From: Halosimplex pelagicum
GTDB taxonomy: Archaea; Halobacteriota; Halobacteria; Halobacteriales; Haloarculaceae
Assembly: GCF_013415905.1 (NCBI RefSeq)
Contig: NZ_CP058909.1
Span: 620,001 to 684,000, forward strand
DNA: 64,000 bases
Reading direction: 5' to 3'
The notes below the pieces were generated by a model. The model was not told where the DNA came from, made no database searches, and saw only the letters and a list, made by a program, of their open reading frames with translations. A program made the position numbers and the translations under genes. Of the stretch, positions 41,965-52,467 are shown in pieces. The number at the start of each line of letters is the position of its first letter. Positions within the stretch are counted from its first letter, which is position 1.

Positions 41965-42885
41965 ATGTTCGTCGGCCACGCCTGCCTCGCGTTCGCCGTC
42001 GCCGCCCTCGGCGCCGACCGCCTCGGGTGGTCCCGCGAGCGCTCACTGCAGGTGGCCGTCCTCGCGGCGCTGTTCGCCACGCTTCCGGACGTGGATGTCG
42101 TGTACGGCCTCTCCGGGCTGGTCGCGCCCGCGGCCGGGGCGGGTTCGATCCCCGTCGAGTCGTTCTGGGACGCCGGCAACCGCGTCCACCGCGGCGTCAC
42201 CCACGCCCTCCCCGTCGCCGCGGTCGTCACCGCCGCGGTCTGGCTCGCCGGACGGGTCGAGCCGACTTCGCGAGCGGCGGGTGCGACGCTACTGGCCGCG
42301 CTCGTCCCGACCGTGGCAGCGATCGGCGGCGCGCTGGCCGGTGCGGTGACGGCCGTGTTCGTCCTCTGTGTGGGAGGCCTCGTCGCGCTCGCCCGCCGTC
42401 GGGACGTATCGTCCCGGGTGCTGGCGGGCGCGGCGTTCGTCGGCCTGTTCACCCACCCCTTCGGCGACCTGTTCACGGGGTCGCCGCCCGCCCTCCTCTA
42501 CCCGTTCGACGCGACGCTGGTCGCCGAGCGAGTCGTCCTCTCGGCGGACCCGACGCTGCACCTGCTCGGGGCCTTCGGGGTCGAACTCGCGACGGTCTGG
42601 CTGGCACTGGCGGCGTACTTCCGCATCTCCGGCGAGCGACCCGCGGCCCACGTCGACCGCCGGGCGGTGCTGGGGGTCGCCTACGCGGGCGCCGCGCTCG
42701 CGCTCCCCGCGCCCACGCTGGAGGTGTCGTATCACTTCGTGTTCAGCGTGCTCGCGGTCGGGTTCGTCGGCGTCGCCCCGCCGTCGCTGGAGCGAGTGCG
42801 GAGCTGGCGGGCGGGCGTGACCGCACTCGCGACCATCAGCCTCGCCGCCGTCGCCTACGCGGCGGTGTACCTGGTCGTCGGGTGA
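41965..42885 (+). CDS. membrane-bound metal-dependent hydrolase-like protein (DUF457/YdjM)
   Basis: 306 residues. The N terminus [27 protein letters not shown] and [12 protein letters not shown] (Pro-Asp-x-Asp) with [17 protein letters not shown] (His-Arg-x2-Thr-His) are the metal-binding motifs of the YdjM/DUF457 family. [16 protein letters not shown] provides the third His/Asp pair. About seven hydrophobic helices. The family resembles phospholipase C-like membrane hydrolases; the substrate is unknown. A GTG one codon upstream (41962) is also possible. Confidence 0.88.
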   Translation: MFVGHACLAFAVAALGADRLGWSRERSLQVAVLAALFATLPDVDVVYGLSGLVAPAAGAGSIPVESFWDAGNRVHRGVTHALPVAAVVTAAVWLAGRVEPTSRAAGATLLAALVPTVAAIGGALAGAVTAVFVLCVGGLVALARRRDVSSRVLAGAAFVGLFTHPFGDLFTGSPPALLYPFDATLVAERVVLSADPTLHLLGAFGVELATVWLALAAYFRISGERPAAHVDRRAVLGVAYAGAALALPAPTLEVSYHFVFSVLAVGFVGVAPPSLERVRSWRAGVTALATISLAAVAYAAVYLVVG

Positions 42886-42921
42886 CACAGGTCCCGAGCT
42901 ATCCTTCCCGATCCTGCAAAA

Positions 42922-42928
42922 CTTAAAA
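42922..42928 (+). promoter_or_regulatory. TATA-like box of the eIF1A gene
   Basis: CTTAAAA within the A-rich stretch AAAACTTAAAAC, about 28 bp upstream of the ATG at 42953. Implies a leaderless transcript. Confidence 0.55.
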
Positions 42929-42952
42929 CGTTTCCCGAGTCAACGGTCGGGT

Positions 42953-43240
42953 ATGAGCGACAACGAGGGCCGAACCGACCTGCGGATGCCGGACGACGAC
43001 GAGGTGTTCGCCGTCGTCACGGAGATGCTCGGTGCCAACCGGGTAGCGGTACGCTGCATGGACGGGACGAACCGCACCGCGCGCATCCCCGGCAAGATGC
43101 AGAAGCGTATCTGGATCCGCGAGGACGACGTGGTGCTCGTCGACCCCTGGGACTGGCAGGACGAGAAGGCCGACATCACCTGGCGCTACGAGAAACAGCA
43201 GGCCGACCAGCTGCGCGAGGAGGGGCACATCCAGGAGTAG
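42953..43240 (+). CDS. eif1A: translation initiation factor aIF1A
   Basis: 95 residues. OB-fold S1-like factor that binds the A site of the small ribosomal subunit during initiation. Typical blocks are [51 protein letters not shown] and [19 protein letters not shown]. Full length for archaea. It lies 72 bp upstream of rio1, a pairing commonly seen in archaea, so the two are probably co-transcribed. Confidence 0.97.
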   Translation: MSDNEGRTDLRMPDDDEVFAVVTEMLGANRVAVRCMDGTNRTARIPGKMQKRIWIREDDVVLVDPWDWQDEKADITWRYEKQQADQLREEGHIQE

Positions 43241-43312
43241 CATGGAGGACCACACCACCGCCGGGCGCGCACCAGCTATTTTCTCCCCGCGCGCCGGGTG
43301 GAGCCGCTGACC

Positions 43313-44185
43313 ATGCCGGAGTACCGCCTGCTCGACACCGACGAGGCCGACGCCCCCGGCGACGAGTTCGAGGAGATCGACGTCGAAGACACCGAAGCCG
43401 ACACGATCGCCCGCAAACGGGACCGCGAGTTCAGCGAGTTCCGCAAGCGCATCAAGAACACCGAGCAGTTCAAGGTCGAGGACTCGGTGTTCGACGACGC
43501 CACCTACGCCGCCCTCTACAAGCTCGTCCAGGACGACTACATCGTCGCCTTCGGCGGCCCCATCTCGACGGGCAAGGAGGCCAACGTCTACACCGCGCTG
43601 GGCGACGAGGACACCGAGGTCGCCGTCAAGGTCTACCGCATCAACGCCTCCGACTTCACCGACATGCGCGGTTACCTCGACGGCGACCCGCGCTTCCGCG
43701 GGATCGGCTCGGACAAGAAGAAGGTCGTCCTCGCGTGGGTCCGCAAGGAGTTCGCCAACCTCAAGCGCGCCCGCAAGGCCGGCGTGCTCGTCCCCGAACC
43801 CATCGCCGTCGAGCGCAACGTCCTCGTCATGGAGTATCTCGGCACCGAGGAGGGCCGCGGCAAGCGCCTCTCGGAGGTGAACCTCGAAAATCCCGAGACC
43901 GCCTACGAGGTCGTCCGCGAGTACATGCGCCGGCTGCACGACGCCGGGCTCGTCCACGGCGACCTCTCGGAGTACAACCTGATCGTCCACGGCGACGAGA
44001 TCTACGTCATCGACCTCGGGCAGGCGGTGACGGTCCACCACCCCAACGCCGAGGAGTTCCTCGATCGGGACTGCGAGAACGTCACCGCTTTCTTCGGCCG
44101 CCAGGGTCACGACGTGACCGCCGACGAGCTGAAGGAGTACGTCCTCGACCAGGACGAAGACGAGGACGTGGCCGAGGAGTTCTGA
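43313..44185 (+). CDS. rio1: RIO1-type serine protein kinase
   Basis: 290 residues from MPEYRLLDTDEADAPG. Atypical kinase for late small-subunit ribosome maturation. ATP loop GGPISTGKEANVYTALG with STGKEANV (about residues 83-90), catalytic Lys in VAVKVYRINA, hinge VLVMEYLG, catalytic loop LVHGDLSEYNLIVH (about 220-233) and metal-binding IDLGQAVT. The acidic tail EDEDVAEEF follows. The GTG at 43298 gives an alternative start five codons earlier. The 3' end is 12 bp from the convergent rlmE gene. Confidence 0.96.
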   Translation: MPEYRLLDTDEADAPGDEFEEIDVEDTEADTIARKRDREFSEFRKRIKNTEQFKVEDSVFDDATYAALYKLVQDDYIVAFGGPISTGKEANVYTALGDEDTEVAVKVYRINASDFTDMRGYLDGDPRFRGIGSDKKKVVLAWVRKEFANLKRARKAGVLVPEPIAVERNVLVMEYLGTEEGRGKRLSEVNLENPETAYEVVREYMRRLHDAGLVHGDLSEYNLIVHGDEIYVIDLGQAVTVHHPNAEEFLDRDCENVTAFFGRQGHDVTADELKEYVLDQDEDEDVAEEF

Positions 44186-44197
44186 ACGCCGAGCGCG

Positions 44198-44983
44198 CTA
44201 TTCGGCCGGTTGTGCGAACCCGTAGTTCGGTTTCACGTCGTCGACGCGGACTTCCAGGGTGTCGCCCTCCTCGACGCCGGAGACGAACAGCGTGAACCCG
44301 TCGACCTTGGCGATCCCGTCGCCCTCGCTGCCGACATCGACGATCTCGACCTCGACCGTGTCGCCCTCGCGGACCGGCGCCGTCAGGTACCCCTTCGCGA
44401 CCAGATACAGCTCCGAGGACGAATCCCGGGAGGCGTCCGGACGGACCTGCCGGACGTACTCGAACTGCTCGTCGATGTCGGCCTCCAGATCGTCCAGGTC
44501 CTTGCCGTCGAACACCTTGACGGCCAGATCGCCGCCCGAATCGAGGACGCGGTCGGCGACTTCGAACGCCTGGCGCGCGAGGTGGACCGAGCGGGCGTGG
44601 TCCAGATCGTAGTCGCCGGTCATGTTCGGCGCCATGTCCGAGATCACCACGTCGACCGGGCGCTCGCCGGTGTCGGCGCCGACGCGCTCGACGACCTCGT
44701 CGATGGTCGACTCCTCGGTGAGGTCGCCGCGGACGAGTTCGACGCTGTCGTGGTCCTCCAGCGGGTCGATGCGCTGGCGGTCGACGCCGACGACGGTCCC
44801 GCGGTCGCTCACTTCCTCGGCGGCGACCTGGAGCCAGCCGCCCGGCGCCGCGCCGAGGTCGACGACGGTGTTGCCCGGACCGAACAGCCCGGCGGTCTCG
44901 TCGAGTTGCTGGAGCTTGTACGCCGAGCGGGCGCGGTAGCCCTGCTGTTTGGCCTTGTTGTAGTACTCGTCTTTGCCGCTCAT
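44198..44983 (-). CDS. rlmE: 23S rRNA (uridine-2'-O)-methyltransferase with TRAM domain
   Basis: 261 residues. FtsJ/RrmJ family: KDEYYNKAKQQGYRARSAYKLQQLDE start, SAM motif VVDLGAAPGGWLQVAAEEV (about residues 38-56), catalytic Asp in VVISDMAPNMTGDYDLDHARSVHLA (about 113-137) and Lys in LAVKVFDGKDLDDL. The haloarchaeal version adds a C-terminal TRAM RNA-binding domain (VREGDTVEVEIVDVGSEGDGIAKVDGFTLFVSGVEEGDTLEVRVDDVKPNYGFAQ). Methylates the ribose of a 23S A-loop uridine. Confidence 0.95.
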   Translation of the reverse strand: MSGKDEYYNKAKQQGYRARSAYKLQQLDETAGLFGPGNTVVDLGAAPGGWLQVAAEEVSDRGTVVGVDRQRIDPLEDHDSVELVRGDLTEESTIDEVVERVGADTGERPVDVVISDMAPNMTGDYDLDHARSVHLARQAFEVADRVLDSGGDLAVKVFDGKDLDDLEADIDEQFEYVRQVRPDASRDSSSELYLVAKGYLTAPVREGDTVEVEIVDVGSEGDGIAKVDGFTLFVSGVEEGDTLEVRVDDVKPNYGFAQPAE

Positions 44984-45064
44984 TGGTCGCTGATACCCCG
45001 GCGAGGCGGTTAGGGGTGTCGTTCCGGCGACGGGACGGGAGCAGGTGCGACGGCGGCTCCCGAC

Positions 45065-45799
45065 TCAGACCAGCCGCTCGATGGTCCCTTCGAGCTGCGA
45101 CCGGGCGGCGTCGGGGTCGGCCTCGGGGAGGGCGAAGCTCGTCTTGCGCTCGTCGGCGTCGGCGAGTTCGCTGAGCAGTCCGGCGCGGCGGTCGACCTCG
45201 GCGTAGACGGTCAGCGCCTCCGGGGAGGGGTCGAAGACGAGTTCGAGTTCGTCCAGGTCGCCGCGGAAGGGGCCGCCCGAGGGGCGGAACTCGAACTCCT
45301 GGACGAACCGGCGGTCGGTGTAGCGGGCGTAGGGGTCGGCCTCGCAGTCGGCGGTCCGGAAGGACAGCCCCAGGTCCTCCGCGGCGTCGAAGACCGTCTC
45401 CATGCGCTCGGTGGGACGGACCTCCAGAGGGTCCTCGTCCTCGGGGTCGACGGCCATCCCGATCTCCAGGTCGGTGTCGACCCAGACGGCGGCGTCGCCC
45501 ATCGTCAGCGGCGTCGCGTAGGGGATGTCGAGCGTCGTCTCGTAGCTCGTCGACTCGCCGGGCTCGACGGTGAACCCGTCGGTGAGGTGGAGGCGGTCGA
45601 CGGTCGCCTCCTCGTAGCCCTCTTCGCCGCGGTAGCGGGTCTCGACCTCCAGTTCGACCCGGTCGACGGTCTGTTCGGCGTCGCCGCCTTCGACCTGCAC
45701 GACGGCGTCGACGGCGTCGCCCGGCCGCACGGTCTCGTTCTGGAGGACGGTGTCGACGGTCGCGTTACCGATGCCGACTGACGCGAGGATCTTCTTCAT
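45065..45799 (-). CDS. Spo0M-family (arrestin-like) protein
   Basis: 244 residues starting MKKILASVGIGNATVDTVLQNETVRPGDAVDAVVQVEGGDAEQTVDRVELEVETRY. The SpoOM signature VxPGDxVxGxV and the paired beta-sandwich pattern (STSYETTLDIPYATPLTMGDAAVWVDTDLEIGMAVDPED) are clear, as is the C-terminal domain with FVQEFEFRPSGGPFRGDLDELELVF. In bacilli Spo0M affects sporulation and the cytoskeleton. The role in archaea is unknown; probably a cytosolic trafficking or scaffold protein. Monocistronic. Confidence 0.9.
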   Translation of the reverse strand: MKKILASVGIGNATVDTVLQNETVRPGDAVDAVVQVEGGDAEQTVDRVELEVETRYRGEEGYEEATVDRLHLTDGFTVEPGESTSYETTLDIPYATPLTMGDAAVWVDTDLEIGMAVDPEDEDPLEVRPTERMETVFDAAEDLGLSFRTADCEADPYARYTDRRFVQEFEFRPSGGPFRGDLDELELVFDPSPEALTVYAEVDRRAGLLSELADADERKTSFALPEADPDAARSQLEGTIERLV

Positions 45800-45904
45800 A
45801 CGGGTCGATAGTTCCGGCGGCTCGACACAAAAAGGTACGTGCGTCGGGCGCGGAGCGGGTCGGCCGGACGGGGAGTCGTCCGGGCGGGCGCGGCACGCGG
45901 GACC

Positions 45905-46657
45905 TCACTCGTCGTCGCGGCGACGGAGGAGCGCGCCGCCGCCGAGGAGGCCGGCGAACGAGGCGAGGAGGCCGAAGCCGGGGCCGGTGGCGTCGGGGGT
46001 CTGGGTCGTTCCGAGGTCCCTGGGGCGCTCGTCCTCCTCGACGTCGGCGACGGGGCGGTTGGTGGCCTGCTGGCCGGGGCCGGCGCTCACGTCCGAGCGG
46101 CCGATCTGTTCGAGGGAGACGCCGACGAACCCGTCGTCGCAGCGGTTGAACCGGCTTATCAGGTACAGCTGTCCCGGCAGGACCTCGACGGATCCCCCGA
46201 TGTACAGCGTCGTCTCCGCTTCGGGGGTATCCCCGAGCTTGCGGTTGATGACCATCGCGTCGTAGGCGAGCATCTCGTCGGGGGGCCAGGTGTCGCTCCC
46301 GGGAGGGACACAGCCCTCCGCGACCCGGACCTGCGTCGGGGAGGTCGACCCGCCGACGTGGATCATGAACCCAGCCAGGTTCTCGTTCTCCCAGCGCGCG
46401 ACCTCCGGGATGGCCGCCGCCTGCGTGATCTGGGCGGACGCGACGCCGCTCGCGCCGGCGACCGCGCCCGCGCCGACGGCGCTCGCACCGAGGCCCCCGA
46501 CGCCGCGCAGGACGCGACGCCGGGAGACGCCCGACCGGCGGTCGGCGGCGGTCGCCCGCTCACCGTCGCCGGAACGGTCGCCGTCGCCGTCACCGTCGCT
46601 CGCCGCGTCTCCGTCGCCCGAGCCTGCGAGGGCGTCGTCGCGTGGTAGTGGCGGCAT
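45905..46657 (-). CDS. secreted PGF-CTERM surface protein
   Basis: 250 residues from [13 protein letters not shown] Gly/Asp-rich N-terminal stretch precedes a Tat signal ([20 protein letters not shown], about residues 45-64). The mature beta-rich domain contains one Cys in VAEGCVPPG and one in RFNRCDDGF, a possible disulfide. The C terminus [27 protein letters not shown] is a PGF-CTERM archaeosortase signal (PGF, helix, basic end), so the protein should be cleaved and lipid-anchored. The ORF reaches further upstream, but the start fits the signal. Divergent from pcn. Confidence 0.85.
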   Translation of the reverse strand: MPPLPRDDALAGSGDGDAASDGDGDGDRSGDGERATAADRRSGVSRRRVLRGVGGLGASAVGAGAVAGASGVASAQITQAAAIPEVARWENENLAGFMIHVGGSTSPTQVRVAEGCVPPGSDTWPPDEMLAYDAMVINRKLGDTPEAETTLYIGGSVEVLPGQLYLISRFNRCDDGFVGVSLEQIGRSDVSAGPGQQATNRPVADVEEDERPRDLGTTQTPDATGPGFGLLASFAGLLGGGALLRRRDDE

Positions 46658-46818
46658 ACGGGACCAGTTCGGACGTGAGCCGGCTAAGACCGGTGGGTGC
46701 ATTCGCAGGCACCCACGGCGGACGGCCCCGATCCGCCGAAACCGCACCACGCGGCCACGCGCGGGCTCGCGGGCAAAGAAGGGACTTTTTAACGGATGGG
46801 GGCGTAGCCGCGGGCAAG

Positions 46819-47562
46819 ATGTTCAACGCCATCGTGAGCGCGGACACGCTCCGGACGACACTGGACTCCGTGAGCGTGCTGGTGGACGAGTGCAAGATCC
46901 ACCTCGAGGAGGAAGGCCTGGAGATCCGGGCGGTCGACCCCGCCAACGTCGGCATGGTGGACCTCGAACTGTCGGCCTCGGCCTTCGAGTCCTACGAGAC
47001 CGACGGCGGCGTCATCGGCGTCAACCTCTCGCGGCTGGAGGACATCGCCGGCATGGCCGACGCCGACCAGCTGGTCCACCTCGAACTCGACGAGGAGACC
47101 CGGAAACTGCACATCGCCATCGACGGCCTGGAGTACACGCTGGCGCTGATCGACCCCGACTCCATCCGCCAGGAGCCCGACCTGCCCGACCTGGATCTCG
47201 CTGCCGAGATCGTCATCGAGGGCCGCGACATCGACCGCGCGGTCACCGCCGCGGACATGGTGAGCGACCACATCGCCCTGGGCGTGAACGAGGCCGACGA
47301 GTACTTCTACGTCGACGCGGAGGGCGACACCGACGACGTCCACCTCGAACTCACCCGCGAGGACCTCATCGACCTGACCGCCGGAACGGCCCACTCGCTG
47401 TTCTCGCTGGACTATCTGAAGGACATGAACAAGGCCATCCCGAAGGACGCCGAGGTGCGGATGGAACTCGGCGAGGAGTTCCCCGTCAAGATGCACTTCG
47501 ACATCGCCGAGGGTGAGGGGCAGGTCACGTTCATGCTCGCGCCGCGCATCCAGAGCGAATAG
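46819..47562 (+). CDS. pcn: DNA polymerase sliding clamp (PCNA)
   Basis: 247 residues. The homotrimeric clamp that tethers PolD, PolB, FEN1 and ligase. Typical blocks are [51 protein letters not shown], then a long interdomain connector and the C-terminal [12 protein letters not shown]. Full length. A T-rich tract (GACTTTTTAACGG, 46784-46796) before the ATG is a likely promoter element. The PolD large subunit in this window ends in a PIP-like motif that would dock here. Confidence 0.97.
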   Translation: MFNAIVSADTLRTTLDSVSVLVDECKIHLEEEGLEIRAVDPANVGMVDLELSASAFESYETDGGVIGVNLSRLEDIAGMADADQLVHLELDEETRKLHIAIDGLEYTLALIDPDSIRQEPDLPDLDLAAEIVIEGRDIDRAVTAADMVSDHIALGVNEADEYFYVDAEGDTDDVHLELTREDLIDLTAGTAHSLFSLDYLKDMNKAIPKDAEVRMELGEEFPVKMHFDIAEGEGQVTFMLAPRIQSE

Positions 47563-47897
47563 ACAGCCGTCCGCGCTCCACAGTTTTCGCCGTCTACTTC
47601 GACCCCAGCGACCGCTCCGGCGGCGACCGCTCGGCCCCCGACACCGCCCGGTCCCCGCCACCGACCGCTTCCGCGGCGCCCCCTCGCACGGAGCCCGCAA
47701 CCGACCCGCCCGTAGCCCGGATCAAGGCCCTTCCGGCCGGCACTCGTCGATCCCGGCGTGCAGGAACCGAACGCCGCCCGGACGCGATCGAGTTCGAACC
47801 GGCCCGCCGAGAGGCGACCGACCGGCGAGGCGGGGCTGTCTCCGACTGCCGGGACGGGAACGGTCTCCCGTCGATCGGTCGGTCGCAGGAGGGCGTG
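47563..47897. other. intergenic gap without recognised gene
   Basis: 335 bp between pcn and the AI-2E exporter gene, uniformly G+C-rich. Open frames on both strands are Pro/Arg/Ser-rich and unlike halophilic proteins. I see no hairpin element of either repeat family. Confidence 0.6.
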
Positions 47898-48905
47898 ATG
47901 GTCGACGCGGAGCGACTGCGGATCGGCTTCTTCGCCGTCCTGCTCGCGGTGTTCGCGTATCTCGTGGTGCTGATCGTCCACCCGTTCCTGACGGCGCTGC
48001 TGCTCGCCCTCCTGCTGGCGGTGTTGCTCGCGCCGGCCCAGCGGCGGCTCGCCCCCCGGATCGGCGAGCGGGTCGCGGCCGTCACCCTGGTCGCGCTGTC
48101 GGTCGGAGCGACCGCGGCCGTCGGGGCGGTGCTGTTCGCCGCGGCGCCGGCGGGGCTGAGCGACCTCTCCGCGACGCTGGAGGGGCTGTCGGTCCCCTCG
48201 GCGGCCGAGCGGCGGGTCGAGCGACTGCTCGGTGTCGAGGTCCCGCTGGGGTCGATCGCCGAGTCGGTCCCGCGGCGGGTGGGCGAACTGCTCGTCGGCG
48301 ACCTCACCGGGCTGGTGAACGCGACGACCGACCTCTTCCTCGGCGCCGTGCTCTTCCTGTTCGTCCTCTACTACCTGCTGGTCGACGGCGACCGACTGGT
48401 CGACTGGGTCGGCGAACGCCTCCCGCTCGACGACGCGACGACGGAACGGCTCCGCGAGGACGCCCACCGGACGACCTGGGCGGTCCTGAAGGGCCACGGC
48501 TTCGTCGCGGTCGTCCAGGGGGCGGTCGCGGGGACCGGGCTCCTCCTCGTCGGGCTCCCGAACGTCCTGTTCTGGACGTTCGTGATGATGGTCCTGGAGC
48601 TGTTCCCGGTGGTCGGCGTCGCGGGCGTCCTCGGCCCGGCGGCGCTGTGGCTCGGGCTCCAGAATCGGTTGTTCGCGGCCGCGTTCCTGGTCGTCTACGG
48701 GGCCACGGCGGTCGCGGTCGTCGACGACTACCTCCGGGCCCGCGTCGTCGACCGCGGGTCGTCGCTGCACTCGGCGACGGTCCTCGTCGGCGTCTTCGGT
48801 GGCGTCTACGCCTTCGGCGCGATGGGGCTGTTCTACGGGCCGATCGTCGTCGGTCTGTTCGCGACGCTCGTTCGGGTGTTCGACGAGCGCTACGTCGACG
48901 GGTGA
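47898..48905 (+). CDS. AI-2E family transporter
   Basis: 335 residues. N-terminal hydrophobic pair FFAVLLAVFAYLVVLIVHPFLTALLLALLLAVLLAPAQ (residues about 11-48) and a further helix near 60-85, a cytosolic stretch, then helices near 155-175, 205-260 (GLPNVLFWTFVMMVLELFPVVGVAG) and 290-325 (VLVGVFGGVYAFGAMGLFYGPIVVGLFATL). The PxxG and GLFYGP motifs are those of the AI-2E/PerM family, which exports small molecules or ions (some members are Na+/H+ antiporters, relevant to a halophile). The substrate is unknown. Confidence 0.9.
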   Translation: MVDAERLRIGFFAVLLAVFAYLVVLIVHPFLTALLLALLLAVLLAPAQRRLAPRIGERVAAVTLVALSVGATAAVGAVLFAAAPAGLSDLSATLEGLSVPSAAERRVERLLGVEVPLGSIAESVPRRVGELLVGDLTGLVNATTDLFLGAVLFLFVLYYLLVDGDRLVDWVGERLPLDDATTERLREDAHRTTWAVLKGHGFVAVVQGAVAGTGLLLVGLPNVLFWTFVMMVLELFPVVGVAGVLGPAALWLGLQNRLFAAAFLVVYGATAVAVVDDYLRARVVDRGSSLHSATVLVGVFGGVYAFGAMGLFYGPIVVGLFATLVRVFDERYVDG

Positions 48906-48972
48906 GGGCGTCGGCGAGCGGTGACGCCGCGGAACCGGCGTTCCGGCCGCCCAGTCGTCGCCCAGTCGTCGC

Positions 48973-51900
48973 TCAGTCGTCGTCGGCCGCCCCGTGCGTG
49001 TCGTCGGGCGAGCCGGCGGATTCGGCGCCGTCGGGGTCGTCGAGCGCGGGGCCGGTGTCGAGCGCGTCGTCGAGGGTGCGCGAGCCGCCGCCCGGGGCGT
49101 CGCCGTCGTCCGCGCCGCCGGCCGCCTCCGCGCCGGACACCTCGAACTCGTCGACGAGGTCCTGCAGGTCGGCGGCGAGGGCGGCCATCTCGTCGACGTT
49201 GGTCGCGACGTTGTTGACCGAGGCGGCCTGTTCCTCGGCCGCGGCGGAGACGTTGCTCGCCTCGGCGGCCGTCTCCTCGCTGACGGTGCTGACCTCGTCG
49301 ACCATCGCGACGACCTCCTCGGTGGAGGCGGCCTGGTCGTCGGTGGCGTCGCTGATCTCCCGGACGCCCGCCTCGGCGTCCTCGACGGCGTCGGCGATGT
49401 CGTCGAACTGGCCGACCGCGTCCTCGATGGTGTCGACGCCGGACTCGACGCGCTCGCGCATCCGCTCGATGTCCTCGACGGTGTCGCCGGTCGTCGCCTG
49501 CACCTCGTCGATGCGGTCCTCGACCCGTTCGGTGGCCGTTCCGACCTCGTCGGCGAGGCTCTTGATCTCGTCGGCGACGACGGCGAAGCCCTCGCCGGCC
49601 TCGCCGGCGTTGGCCGCCTCGATGGAAGCGTTCAGCGCCAGCATGTTCGTCTGCTCGGCGATGTCGTTGATCATGGCGACGATCTCGCCGATCTCGGACA
49701 TCTCCTCGTCCAGGGCCGCGACCTGTTCGGCGGCCCGGTCGCTCTCGGCCTCGATCTCGGCGATCTCCGCGGAGGCGTCGGTGGCCTGCTCGCGGCCGGC
49801 GTCGGCCCGCTCGGCGGCCCGCCGGGCGGTCTCGGCCACGTCCGCCGACGAGGAGGCGATCTCCTCGACGGTCGCCGACATATCGTTCATCTCGCCGGCG
49901 GCCTCCTCCAGGTTCTCCGCCTGGCGGTCGGCGCCGCTGGATATCTCCTGGACCGAGTCGGCCACGTCCTCGCTCGCGGACTCGATCTCGTCGGTGCTCC
50001 CGGCCACGTCCTCGCTCGCGGTCCGGACCGACTCGGCGATGGCCTGGACGCGCGCGACGCTCTCGTCGACCGCGTCCAGCCCCTCGTCGATGTTCGCCAT
50101 CACGGCGCCGTAGTCGCCCGGCAGGTCCCGGTCGAGGTCCTGGTCGAGCCGCCCGTCGCGCAGGTCGGCGCTGACCGCTTCGAGCTGGTCGAAGCTCTCC
50201 GAGAGCTGGTCGAGCCCCGCGGCGAGCTCCGCCATCACGGCGCCGTAGTCGCCGGGCAGGTCGGTGTCGAGCTCCTGGTCGAGCTGGCCGGCGCGGACGT
50301 TCGCGCTCGCGCGGTCGATCTCGTCGAAGCTCGTCCGCAGCTGTCCCATGCCGTCCTCCAGGGCGACCATGATCTCCCCGAACTTGCCCGGCAGGTCCGT
50401 CTCGATGTCGGCGTCGATGTCGCCGGCCCGGAGCCGCTCGCCGACGGCCTCGATCTGCTCGACCTGCCGGTCCATGTTCGCCTGCATCTCGTCGAAGGCG
50501 TCGACCATCTCGCCGATCTCGTCGTCGCCGGCGGATATCTCGGTGTCGTTGTCCTCGAAGCGTCCCCGGGACATCGCGGTGGCGCGCTCCTTGATCTGGA
50601 CGATCGGACGGGAGATGTACCGGGCCGCGCCGTAGCCCGCCCCGGTGACGACGAGGGCGGCGAGGGCGATCAGGCCGATCATGATGTTGCGCGTCGCGTC
50701 GGCCCTGTTCTGCAGCGACGTGCCGAGCGCGGCGATCGGCTCGGTCACGTCGTCCTCGGGGACCGTCGCGACGAGGGTGAACTGCCTGTCGCCGAAGTTG
50801 ACCGGCGCGAACTGGACGTAGCGGGTCGCGTTCCCGTCTCCGGTGGTCCTGGTGTGGGTCGCCATGCCCGACTCGCCGGCGAGCATCCGCTCGGAGACGA
50901 TCTCACCGAGTTCCGCGCCGTACTCGCCGGCGGCGGCGTCGGTCCCGGCCTCGACCACCGAGCGGTTCGGGTGGCTCACGATCATCCCCTCCTCGTCGAG
51001 GACGTAGAGGTAGCCGCTGTCACCGACGGTGACCGAGTTGGTCGTCGCGGTGATCAGCGAGTAGTTGAACTCCGCCGCGACGACCCCGCGGAGGGTGCCG
51101 TCGCTCTGGCTGTACACCGGCGTCGAGATGGCCACGCGCTCGTGGCCGTCCACGGAGCGAACGTCGCCGAAGTGCGTCTCGCCGGGGGCGAGCTCCGCCG
51201 CCTCGGTGAACCACGCCTCGTCGGCGTAGGAGTCGCCGCCGTCCTGCTCGGTGACGATCCGGCCGCCCTCGCGGTCGGCCCGGATGACCTCCCGCCCGTC
51301 GGCGTCGACGAACGTGATCGACTCGAAGACGGGCGATTCGGTGCCGCCGACGGTCATCGTCTGGGTCTGGAGGTTCCGCTCGAACGAGGACGCCGTCCGG
51401 TTTTTCGCGTCCGCGAGCGCCGTCTGCTGGAGTTCGTAGTAGTAGACGTTCGGCGCCAGCACCCAGTCGAACGGCTCGTAGTAGGTGTAGGAGATGAACT
51501 TCGTCTCGACCGGGTTGCCCTCCTGGGTGGTGTCCTCCCAGTCGTACTGGGCGACGCCCCACTCCTCGCCCGAGCGGATCGCCTCGTCGCTCCGGATCCG
51601 CTCTTTGATGTCCTCGAAGACGGTGAGCGTCCCCCCGGAGTCCTCCTTGAGGTTGTGGCCCTCCTCGAGACTGTGGTGGACGACGATGTTCGACTCGATG
51701 TCCGTGATGTACGCGTAGCCCGTCTCGCCGATGTAGCCGGGCCGGAACGTCGCGGACATCGTCCCGTCGTCGGCGACGCCGTCGCCCGCGGTGCCGGCGA
51801 TCTGTTCCTCGACGCGGCGCTCGACCTCCCCTTGCTCCTCGGCGGAGAGGTCGTCCCACGCGCGCCCGTCGTAGTCGGACTCGAGGATCGTCCGCCGCGC

Positions 51901-52257
51901 GTTCTCGATCGAGCTGCGCATCTGCAGCGCCACGTACCCGACCTGGTCCTCGCTCAGCTGCTGGACGAGGTCCATCTCCCCCTCGCTCGCGGCGACGTAG
52001 TTCTCCATCGTCGTCGATGAGGCCATCGCCCGGACGCCCACGTCGCGCTCGTCGATCTGGTTCTGGATGCCGTCCTGTCTCGCCTCGACTGTCAGGTTCA
52101 GCTGTGCCGTGATCTCGTCGCGCAGGTACTCCGAACTCTGGTTCTGCGCGTTGGTGTTCAGGTCGTTCATGCCCATCGTCGCGAACGCTCCCACCGTCGT
52201 CAGCGGGATCAGCGAGATCGCGAGAAACAGCGCGATGAGCTTCACCTTCAGGTCCAT
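48973..52257 (-). CDS. membrane chemoreceptor (Htr/MCP) with double-Cache sensor and serial HAMP domains
   Basis: 1094 residues. Helix 1 [21 protein letters not shown] (residues 3-23). A large extracellular region holds two Cache-like halves: [27 protein letters not shown] near 180 and [20 protein letters not shown] near 415. Helix 2 is at about 523-548. Then come a membrane HAMP and three further HAMP-like repeats of about 48 residues (each ending DLPGxxGxxM, near 604-730). The signalling domain with hairpin tip [39 protein letters not shown] near 870 follows, and an acidic tail. It drives CheA from an external ligand. Divergent from the TraB-like gene. Confidence 0.93.
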   Translation of the reverse strand: MDLKVKLIALFLAISLIPLTTVGAFATMGMNDLNTNAQNQSSEYLRDEITAQLNLTVEARQDGIQNQIDERDVGVRAMASSTTMENYVAASEGEMDLVQQLSEDQVGYVALQMRSSIENARRTILESDYDGRAWDDLSAEEQGEVERRVEEQIAGTAGDGVADDGTMSATFRPGYIGETGYAYITDIESNIVVHHSLEEGHNLKEDSGGTLTVFEDIKERIRSDEAIRSGEEWGVAQYDWEDTTQEGNPVETKFISYTYYEPFDWVLAPNVYYYELQQTALADAKNRTASSFERNLQTQTMTVGGTESPVFESITFVDADGREVIRADREGGRIVTEQDGGDSYADEAWFTEAAELAPGETHFGDVRSVDGHERVAISTPVYSQSDGTLRGVVAAEFNYSLITATTNSVTVGDSGYLYVLDEEGMIVSHPNRSVVEAGTDAAAGEYGAELGEIVSERMLAGESGMATHTRTTGDGNATRYVQFAPVNFGDRQFTLVATVPEDDVTEPIAALGTSLQNRADATRNIMIGLIALAALVVTGAGYGAARYISRPIVQIKERATAMSRGRFEDNDTEISAGDDEIGEMVDAFDEMQANMDRQVEQIEAVGERLRAGDIDADIETDLPGKFGEIMVALEDGMGQLRTSFDEIDRASANVRAGQLDQELDTDLPGDYGAVMAELAAGLDQLSESFDQLEAVSADLRDGRLDQDLDRDLPGDYGAVMANIDEGLDAVDESVARVQAIAESVRTASEDVAGSTDEIESASEDVADSVQEISSGADRQAENLEEAAGEMNDMSATVEEIASSSADVAETARRAAERADAGREQATDASAEIAEIEAESDRAAEQVAALDEEMSEIGEIVAMINDIAEQTNMLALNASIEAANAGEAGEGFAVVADEIKSLADEVGTATERVEDRIDEVQATTGDTVEDIERMRERVESGVDTIEDAVGQFDDIADAVEDAEAGVREISDATDDQAASTEEVVAMVDEVSTVSEETAAEASNVSAAAEEQAASVNNVATNVDEMAALAADLQDLVDEFEVSGAEAAGGADDGDAPGGGSRTLDDALDTGPALDDPDGAESAGSPDDTHGAADDD

Positions 52258-52467
52258 ACCGAGAGGGATTAATTGTGACGGTTAAGCGTTCTCGGCAAAT
52301 TACCCGAATTGATAGCTGCAGTGGCGAATATCCGAACATTCTTGCCAGTCTGTATTACGCTCTGGTAGTATCACGCGAACTGCGTTCGTCGGGGACGGCG
52401 AGGGCGTGCGGGTCGGCTCGTCGCCGTCCCGACAACGGTAAACGGGACGGCCGTGTAACGCGGGTGA
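52258..52467. promoter_or_regulatory. divergent promoter region of chemoreceptor and TraB-like gene
   Basis: A visibly A/T-richer 210 bp gap. ATTAATTGTG, close to the receptor ATG, and AAATTACC supply TATA-like boxes for the minus-strand receptor; the TraB-like gene has a weaker GGTAAACGGG about 35 bp upstream. No operator palindrome stands out. Confidence 0.45.
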
